This document shows, piece by piece, positions 56,296 through 64,000 of a stretch of 64,000 nucleotides of DNA; position 1 is the stretch's first letter; each line of letters opens with the position of its first letter. Source of the stretch: Branchiostoma belcheri (Eukaryota > Chordata > Leptocardii > Amphioxiformes > Branchiostomatidae); NCBI RefSeq assembly GCF_001625305.1, contig NW_017803998.1, positions 1,282,343-1,346,342 of the forward strand, written 5' to 3'. The translations under genes were made by a program, and so were the position numbers. The notes beneath the pieces were generated by a model. It was not told the origin of the DNA. It saw only the letters and a program-made list of their open reading frames with translations, and searched no databases.

Positions 56296-56855
56296 TGTCT
56301 ACCTTGTAGCTTTCCAAGAAGGTACAGCAAGTGAAAAAGAAGGAGTTTTAAGAAGTCAGTTATTACAAGAAGCGAATCCATTGGGTGTTCTGGTATAAAG
56401 ACTATGCTAATTAGGTTTTAGGTAATCATGATTGTGTTCCTTCCATGCGCTATGCTCTTGGGTGGTAATGTAGCTTGCGTATACAACAAAATTGTATTTG
56501 CTGTTGAATTTATCTTTTTCAAGCAAGGAGACAGTGAAGATGCTTCTTTACCTTTTCTCTATCTTCCTTAGCATTTCAAGTATGGTGTTTTTGTAATCTT
56601 TATCTTCGTCGGTACGGATCTTGAGTTCGTAAAGAAGTGAAATAAGTTTAGCCCCCCTGGCAACTTTCTTTGGCACTGCAGCAGAACTTCGGACGTTGAT
56701 ATCTCGTATTCTGAAGAAGCTAGGAGCCTGATTTTCGGGTGGCAGATAGCTCTTAGGCTCGTAAAGAAGTGGCGTAGGTTTGAACCCCATAGCCAGCTTG
56801 GAAATGTTTGTCGTAGCCTCTAACAGGCTTCAGATGCGGTTGGAAAGAGTAGAAA

Positions 56856-56950
56856 TTTTCCAAATATACAGATAACATGCCAGGAGAGTTGTCCCGCCAT
56901 AGGAGTACATTTTGTCGCTCCCTTGGCATGTTATCTGTCTATTTGGCCAA
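56856..56950. repeat. Long imperfect hairpin
   Basis: Left arm CCAAATATACAGATAACATG plus CCAGGAGAG (56861-56888) and right arm CTCCCTTGGCATG plus TTATCTGTCTATTTGG (56918-56946) pair with few mismatches around a loop of about 29 bases. Confidence 0.7.
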
Positions 56951-58071
56951 TGTCTACCCAACTTCTAAGCGCTTATGAAGCCTGGTAGAGGCTAGATTTC
57001 TCTATAACTACAGGGAAGAGATGTTCACTGAATTGAGACCACCTGAATCCCTCATTAGCAACCAAGCGACACATTTTAAACACCAGGTGATTAACCCTAA
57101 GGGAATAATTGTCCAACATGTGGGATCTTTCAACAACCTTTACAAATAACCTCTTAAGATAATGATCACACTCTCTGGCCCTCCTGTTTAAGACATATAA
57201 CCTTCCTTAAAGGTGATATAAGGTTTAAAGAAGACCATTGGATGGAAGGAAAAGAGATCTGGTGAAATTTAAGAAAGGTTCGCCCAATCAGAAAGATGGT
57301 CAAGGGGTCAGTATTGGACAGTGCAAGGTTCAAAAGTGCAGAAAAGGCATTTTTTATCTTAAGAAGATCTAGACAGGTGACAATTACACACCTGTGAAAA
57401 CAAAGAGCAGTGAGGTCAGTGGCCTCCATCAAAGGGTCTTCTGTCTTAAGGTCGGTACGGGTCAATGAAACAATGCCAAAAAAGGTGCAAGAAGGCTTTT
57501 TCTGTCTTAAGAAGTCATCTTCACTGGTGATAATTGTCCTCACCTGTGGCTTCTGAGAAGACAAAGGTGGACAAAACCGTCTCTTGTGTAATGAGACTAC
57601 TGCCTTAAAGATGACCACAGGCTTTTCTTTCGCTGACAAGCACTGACAAAAGACGTCTTCATGCATGGATGACATAACAAACTGAGCGCGTCTTTCTTCT
57701 ACTTCGTAATGATAAGACTCAAATTGTGCTCAAGTAATGTGATTTCTAAGATGAGCCTTTACGCCAGAAATAATTTATCGTACTCAGGCCATTGTCCTGA
57801 GAAGGTAGAAAATGACCAGAGGCTTTTGTCACACATGGACGCTAACAGAAGACTTTTTCATGTGTCATATTACGAGCTAAACGTCCGTCATCTAATAGAA
57901 AGCATCTCTTGATGATAAGGTTCGAATTGTGCTCTAGTAATGTGATTTCTAAGGTAAGATATTTTTACATAGTTTAGCTAACTGTTTTTATAACACCCTG
58001 GCCTATTTTAAAGACTCCATTGTAATAACTACGGGGAGAAAAGCGTATCATAGGCCTTGTTTAAGAGACGC

Positions 58072-58465
58072 CACATGATCATCACGTGATTCCGCTGCTT
58101 TGCTGAATGGTACAACTATGATAATTAGTAGAAACGGCACGTGATCATCACATGATTCTGTCGTTTTGGCTTTGAATGATGCGACCATAATGAGTAGCAG
58201 AAAGGGCACGTGATCACCACATGATTCCACTGTTCGTTCTGAATGATGCAACCATAGTGACCAATTGAAACATCACGTGATCATCACGTGATTTCAGAAT
58301 GGTACGATCATGATGAGCAGAAGAAACGTCACGTGATCATCACGTGATTTCTGAATGGCACGATCATGATGAGCAGAAGAAACGTCACGTGATCATCACG
58401 TGATTTCAGAATGGTACGATCATGATGAGCAGAAGAAACGTCAGGTGATCATCACGTGATTTTGC
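58072..58465. repeat. Minisatellite built on CACGTGATCATCACGTG
   Basis: Seven copies, period 56-70 bases, starting near 58074, 58138, 58208, 58272, 58330, 58386 and 58444. The unit core is a palindrome with two CACGTG E boxes; later units also share ATGATGAGCAGAAGAAACG. It sits about 0.6 kb past the gene 3 stop. Confidence 0.85.
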
Positions 58466-58701
58466 TGTTTTTTTTAATGAACCAAAATGAGCGGACCTCT
58501 TTTTGCACATGTTGCGAAGTATGTGTCTACATTGAATTCATATATTTGCTATTATAATAGTATTGTATATCATCAATCCATACCCCATATATTTGCTATA
58601 GTATTCTATACATTTTTATATATTGCAAAGTACGTGTCCACATTACATCCATATGTTTGGTACATTATTTATTGTACATCGAAAGCAATGACTCAGAACA
58701 C

Positions 58702-58726
58702 TTTATTCAGTTAAATGGCTTTTATT
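58702..58726 (-). promoter_or_regulatory. Two candidate poly(A) signals of gene 3
   Basis: Minus-strand AATAAA at 58707-58702 and at 58726-58721, about 370-390 bases past the stop codon of gene 3. They are the closest clear hexamers I saw downstream. Confidence 0.4.
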
Positions 58727-59093
58727 CAGCTCAGCCAAAACCCTGTCACCACAAAGAACAACCTTAAAGCCCTGACATATATTGAAGAAACATCTAAAGA
58801 GAGCTATGAGAAGTTTTGCTCGTGCTCTTGGTTTGACTACTTTGTTTCCACTACGTTAAAAGCGACAATATATCTTCATGTCGTCAGTAAGGCCTTGATG
58901 TGACGTCACATGCTGTGAGGCTGTGAGGGCAGACATAGGAATATCAGTTAGCTTTGAGTCCACTGTAAAGTATTGCAGTAAACCTATCAATACAAAGTAC
59001 ATCTCTAAAAAATATTTTTACTCCTAGAATGACAAGAAATTTATATATGTACTATTAGCTTCCTTACCTCCAACACAAAACCGTGTAGGTGAT

Positions 59094-62064
59094 CTAGGCG
59101 CTGAATTGAGTCATCCTGTAAGAGTACAAAACAGTGTTTGAATACAACGTGCCTACTTTCCACAATATTTTCATCTTAGATCCAAGATCCTCCCAGGAAG
59201 TGTTTAAGCTGGGTTTTGGGGTATTACGCATACGATTGTATGATGTAAACCACATCTTACCACCCAGGGCCTACTGAATCACAGCTCTGTCAATCAACTG
59301 AAACGTTGACCGAATCTCCACCCATTCACTTCCAATCCTCGCTGCCAAGGAAACGATACATACAAACTTCCCTTAAATCAGTGCTGCCCAAAACAATACT
59401 ATCGTCCCAGAAGTATGACGAAGAGTTTTCAAAGTTTTCAAATCCTCGCTGCTAAGGACAAGATACATACAAACTCCCCATACACCAGCTTAGCCCATAA
59501 CAATACTTCCGGTAACCGACGAGCTTTCCAAGACCCACCTGCTCTCCTCCCCGGACAGCAGGGTGTTGTACTGGTTGATCTCTGCCTCCAGAGCCAGCTT
59601 GGTGTTCATCAGGTCCTGGTACTCCTTCAGCACACGCTCCATCTCGGTCTTCAGGCGGGACAGCTCGCCGTTCAGGCTGGAGATGATCTCCATCTTAGCC
59701 TCCATGGCCGAGGCGTTGTCCCGCTCAGCGCAGGCGATGGAATCCAAGATGGCAGCTTGCTGTGGGGAAAGATGGAAGATGAAATGTACAACTTTGTTGT
59801 GGGATTTTAGAATCCAAGATGGCGGCTTGCTGTGGGGAAAGATGGAAGAAGGAATGTACAACTTTGTTGTGGCATTGTAGATTCTAACATATGGCGGCTT
59901 GCGGTGGGAAAAGATAGACAGCTGATGTACAACTTTGTTGTGGCATTTTAGAATCCAAGATGGCGGCTTGCTCCAGTGAAAGAGGGAAGAGGAAGGTGGA
60001 TAACAGATTACAAATTGTGGCAGGGGAAATGCTGTAACCGCAGACTGTTAGGGTGGTCAAAATATATAGTCTCTCTCAAGGCGTGGAACCTCTAATTTCT
60101 TGTTCATAATGGTGTTTTCTGTCTCCTATGCAACTGAATATATACTTTCCATCGCGTATACGTTCACGGTATACGTGTACAGTTCGTGTATTCTAAGATC
60201 TTCTAATCAAAAGATAAAATAGCCTTCATTGCTGCTGGAATGTCGAGGTTCTGCTCAATCTACATGTTACTTACCTGAGCCTTGAGAGCCTCCAGTTCGG
60301 CCTGAAGACCCGTCAGAGTTCGGCGGATTTCGTTAATCTCCGACTTCACCAGAGTCAAGGCCTCGTTACTCTGCGCCTGCTCCACCTTCACGGCAGAAAC
60401 CTGTGCAAGTTTTGTGCAAGAAATAACTTGCATGAGAAATAGTCTTAACTTTGACAAGTCTTTGTACAGCTACATGCGCGCCTGTAAAACAGTGTGGTAA
60501 TATTAGCACTGAGCGCACCTAACTGTATGTATCTATAAAGAAAACGGAGAACATAAACTGAATACAGTCAAATCTGACCATAGAGATCACTCAAGAAAGG
60601 AACGTTTCTATTAAAGAAAATGGTTGTAATGGGCAGATCACTGTACACGGTGGTCATCTGTCATGGTCAATGGAACAGTTATCTAAGCCATTGTGGCCAG
60701 GTGGTCCTTAAGTCTTACCTGTATGTAGCGATGGTCACTATTACAGATTAGGCCCTGAATGACTAAAACACTTTTAGTATGATCTACTATCTCTTGGTCT
60801 CGCTTTACAGTTCCATTCAGGGTCTCATGTTTCAGTTGTAGGGTACCTTGTCCTGGAAGGACGCCTCCACGTCAGCTCGGTTCCGGCGGGCTATCTCCTC
60901 ATACTGCTCACGGATCGCCTTCAGAGCCGCGGTCAGGTCAACTGTCTCAAACCTACAGAAAGATGACAAAACAGGAACGTTGGCAAATTCGTATTATCAT
61001 ATCAGATATCTAGATTAATAAAACCACAACAATGAAACGGGGTATTTTTTTAGTGTCTGATTATCTGTTTTATCTGTAGGTACTTTCACACTTATATTTC
61101 CACATGCTAGACACGTCGGGGACACTGACAGGAAGTTGGGTCAAAGGTCCCAGAAAAAGGCGTATCAAAGGCTATCTCATTTCCTGTCTCCATTTTCCTG
61201 CCTTTTCCTTCATATCTGTTGCCTTAAAGAAGCCAATGGGAAAATGCATAGACAGAATCAACGAGGAATTGACAATAGTGAATAAAAACAAGAAAGTCAC
61301 AAAATTTTCAAAGAGGTATGATATGTTAGACTTCGTGGTTATCATTTTCATCTTACTTCGTCTCTATCTCGATGTTCCCGGACGCCTTGATGCGCTCCTT
61401 CAGCTCGGCCACCTCCTGCTTGTGGATCTGTTTCAGGAACTCCAGCTCGCCCTGCGCGCCCTCGATCTGACCCTCAAGGTCAACCTTCTCCATAGCCAGC
61501 TCCTCCTGCTCCTGGGGACGAGAGGAGACAAACAGGCATGGGAACGAGAAGAGATAAACAGGCATGGGGACGAGAGGAGACAAACAGACATGGGAACGAG
61601 AAGAGACAAACAGGCATGGGGACGAGAAGAGACAAACAAACATGGGGACGAGAGGAGACTAACAGACATGGGAACGAGAAGAGACAAACAGGCATGGGAC
61701 GAGAGGAGACAAATAGGCATGGGTACGAGAGGAGATTAACAGACATGGGAACGAGAGGAGATAAAATGCATGGGGACAAGAACAAATATATTTACTTGCT
61801 AATGACTAAATGCGCGAGCTGTAGCGTTAGCATTGATATTTTATTAATCCCTTTGCATTCAGTAGTTGATATTCACTATGTGACGTTGTTTCAAGGAACC
61901 TTAAATTGTTATTAGGAACCTTACAATACTTATCTTCTATTGGAGGCATGCAGTTGTTTTTGAAACACATAAATTTATCTAGAGTCATAGTTTAATTCCT
62001 TACCCTTTTCAGCATGTTCACCTCATCCTCCAGTGTAGCCCTCTGTTCCAGAACTCCCTCAATC
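59094..62064 (-). CDS. Near-tailless intermediate filament protein (gene 3, 5' partial)
   Basis: Six exons: 62064-62004 (61 nt), 61511-61357 (155), 60952-60847 (106), 60400-60275 (126), 59759-59539 (221) and 59115-59094 (coding part). They encode IEGVLEQRATLEDEVNMLKR, EQEELAMEKVDLEGQIEGAQ, the L12 region FETVDLTAALKAIREQYEE, VSAVKVEQAQSNEALTLVK and the coil 2 end KEYQDLMNTKLALEAEINQY then NTLLSGEESR. After the rod only MTQFSA and TAG follow, so there is essentially no tail. Length after one split-codon base is 229 codons plus stop, in frame throughout. Compared with genes 1 and 2 the intron between the 96-nt exon and the next is absent and an intron lies in L12 instead. The head exon is not seen in 62065-64000. 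A GTAAGG donor about 25 bases after the stop may mark a further UTR exon. Confidence 0.87.
59745..59980 (-). repeat. Tandem copies of the gene 3 221-nt exon acceptor region
   Basis: AATCCAAGATGGCGGCTTGC, then TGTGGGGAAAGATGGAAGA and TGTACAACTTTGTTGTGG, repeated about four times at roughly 68-70 base spacing. The first copy contains the exon edge at 59759 and its CCACAG acceptor; the next two copies keep a recognisable acceptor. Confidence 0.8.
61512..61770. repeat. Minisatellite, about 29-bp unit, at a gene 3 acceptor
   Basis: About nine copies of GGGACGAGAGGAGACAAACA + GGCATG. It begins at the exon edge 61511; on the minus strand it is pyrimidine-rich and its last unit supplies the CGTCCCCAG acceptor. 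Confidence 0.85.
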
Positions 62065-63360
62065 CTAGAAGTACATATAGTTAAAGTACATCACATATTG
62101 GAACATATTAGACGTATTTTTTGGATAAAACACCGTGCCCAGTTATATTTGTCGTACGATCGTCGCACGATTTTTATGCCGTAGAATTCGACAGAACCAG
62201 TCTGTTTAGATCAGTAAAGACAAACACACACGTTCTACATTATACTAGATCAAACATGGGACAAATAATTGGGAACCTTTTCTGGATGAAAAAAAAGAAA
62301 TATATAGCATCATTTTAGTATTATATAAATGGTAATAATAGTATTACCATCTGTCAATGGTATTACAGTAATAATAAATCATATGTTGTAAAAAGGCTAT
62401 ATTATTTTTCTAAGTCCTTTGACGTTGTCAACTATTCATAAAATCATGTCAACGCTTGCTTTAGATCAATAATTTGGACAAGTGTAACACTATATACAGC
62501 ATAGTTGTGAAATAACCATTTCCATTCCATAAACATGAGTATCTACAGTAAAACCTAAGCCCCGAGGGATTGCGTCAATACGAACTTTTACGGTAAACCT
62601 TTAAACACCCCTGCTATCAAAACTCCATTAATATTTCAAGTGACAGCTTCAGTTGCCGACACGCCCCCTCTTCTGAAAGGGTCCCATTTAATCCCTTTGC
62701 ACATTAAGAGAAAAACCGGTAACGCTAGATTCCTATAAGGTGTCACGCCATGTCTTTATAATGTGCTCACCAAGGCTGCTAATTTGTATGTGCTGTCAGG
62801 GAAAAAAACACAGACTATGAATTCTTATTAATCCTTCTAGCTCGCTTTTATAAGTTTTATTTGTCATTATGATATATTTGAAAAAGTTATATCTGTATAT
62901 TAGTATGTGGTGCGAGTAACGTGTGTGTTGATTGTTGTAAGAAATTTGTGGAATCCGTTTATTTGATGATGAAAGTTTGCCGGTGTAGAAGGGTTGACCC
63001 CTCTATTGTAGCAGAATGTCTGTCGTTCTTCTAGCATGACTGCATGTTTTTAGCTGTTAAATATTCATGAGTTCTGCGCCAATGGAAATGTCAGAGTTCG
63101 CGATACGGGGTCGTCTGTCAACTGAAGCCCTGCCTGCTTAATACAACATGTCTTTGTTGTAAAGTATCCTCGCTATGCATACTAATGAGGGCTAGCTGTC
63201 ATAGGATCGGCTGTGTGTGTTGTCTGTGCAAACTCCGGTCACTTGTTGGATTACACTGACGGAAAAATATCTAGCCTGGATGTCAGCCCAAATACGCAAG
63301 AAAAATACATGTATTTATCTTCCCCGAGTTGACTTAAACGTCAGAGTCTAACTTAGGGGG
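62065..63360. other. Presumed gene 3 first intron
   Basis: No head or coil 1A exon found on the minus strand. It contains a CGTACGA-type fragment at 62.15 kb and otherwise nothing recognisable. Confidence 0.5.
62140..62215. repeat. CGTACGA-rich element fragment
   Basis: TTTGTCGTACGATCGTCGCA followed by TTTTATGCCGTAGAATTCGA. Only one end is recognisable. Confidence 0.4.
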
Positions 63361-63745
63361 CTATGGAAAAATTTCCTCGGGGGTATGTTGGCCCTGAAGC
63401 CGAGGTGCTGGCCTGTGTAGGCCCTGGGAGCGGTCTAGAATCAGGGTTTCACTCAGGCTGTCTGGTAAATTTTCCTCGGGAGCATGTAGGCCCTGGAGCC
63501 GAGGTGCTGGCCTGTGTAGGCCCTGGGAACAGTCTAGAATCAGGGTCTCATTCAGAGGGCTGTGGTAAAATTTCCTTGGGAGCATGTAGGCCCTGGAGCC
63601 GAGGAGCTGGCCTGTGTAGGCCCTGGGAATAGTCTAGAATCATGGTTTTTTTTCAGGGGGCTGTGGTAAAATTTCCTTGGTGGCATGTTGGCCCTGGTGC
63701 CGAGGAGCTGGCTTGTGTATACTAAGTACCCTTGAAACAGTCTGG
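63361..63745. repeat. Tandem repeat, about 100-bp unit
   Basis: Four copies with AAATTTCCTCGGGGGTATGT, GCCGAGGTGCTGGCCTGTGT and GTCTAGAATCAGGG. In the region expected to be the first intron of gene 3. Not coding. Confidence 0.85.
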
Positions 63746-64000
63746 CATCCAGGCTAAAAATTGACAAATACCGTTCACTTTGAGATTTTGGAGAGATCGT
63801 ATCTCTATATCAGTTCTTGAACCATAGCTGTTACGTAGTGGGGGGCGTCTGGATCTTTTAAATCACATTCGCTACACCATTCAACATTTTGATATATGGA
63901 ATGTACAAGGTTTCGTGGTCTCTAAAAGGATTAGCGTAGGGGGCGAGGTATTTTATCGACAGAAAAGTTCCCAGGGTTCTTTGTTTGACCTTCGGATGGG

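Larger units (their letters stand above)
52081..58071. other. Intergenic DNA between genes 2 and 3
   Basis: AT-rich. Apart from the GGAT microsatellite, the hairpin at 56.9 kb and the small tandem repeat at 56.2 kb nothing is recognised. A 169-codon frame at 57166-57675 looks non-coding. Confidence 0.5.

Noticed and set aside
56548-56790. 80-codon frame on the minus strand with two LLYE-type repeats
   Set aside because: Looks like read-through of an interspersed repeat; no domain or splice signals.
57166-57675. 169-codon frame on the minus strand
   Set aside because: No recognisable domain, composition like the surrounding intergenic DNA, repeated GTCTTAAG and CACCTGTG-type blocks suggest old repeats, and no promoter or splice context.
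61104-61739. 211-codon frame on the + strand
   Set aside because: It crosses the antisense of a gene 3 rod exon and the 29-base minisatellite; the real coding strand is minus.

Overview
The window is animal nuclear DNA, most likely from a lancelet (Branchiostoma). It is a cluster of three intermediate-filament (IF) genes with short AG/GT-bounded exons, a chordate-type coil 1B without the extra heptads of lamin-like IFs, and dense small repeats. The species call is an inference. No bacterial or viral gene set is present.

Layout. Gene 1 (+ strand, 1489-7433, first exon left of the window) encodes a rod, a short Gly/Ser linker and a tail with three Q-x-W-type repeats, which I read as a ricin-B-type beta-trefoil, followed by a Ser/Thr/Tyr-rich end. 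About 5.7 kb of intergenic DNA follows. Gene 2 (- strand, 51400 down to 13102, about 38 kb, 30 exons in my model, about 1075 codons) is complete apart from a 20-N gap in exon 1. It encodes a Gly-rich head, a full IF rod with a glycine-rich linker L12, a Gly/Ser linker built from tandemly duplicated small exons, a second long coiled coil made of repeated rod-end segments, a second Gly/Ala/Ser linker, and the same trefoil tail as gene 1. Its 13.5 kb third-exon intron holds a truncated non-LTR retrotransposon, and another intron holds a possible small intronless acidic gene on the same strand. Gene 3 (- strand, 62064 down to 59094, first exon beyond the right edge) encodes a rod followed by an almost absent tail.

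Genes 1 and 2 are convergent and genes 2 and 3 are tandem. Rod exons of 61, 96, 126 and 221 nt and their phases match, as I recall them, the vertebrate vimentin/desmin pattern, so the cluster looks like local duplication of one ancestral IF gene followed by tail diversification. The products would be structural: rods pair into coiled-coil dimers and build filaments, while the trefoil tails would sit on the filament surface and could bind carbohydrate or protein.

The rest is repeat-rich: at least three dispersed families with several copies (a 100-130 bp hairpin MITE-like family, a CGTACGA-rich palindromic family, and a family at 13.3, 24.2 and 40.6 kb), fragments of at least four LINE insertions, a tRNA-derived SINE, and many micro- and minisatellites, two of which duplicate splice-acceptor regions of IF exons.
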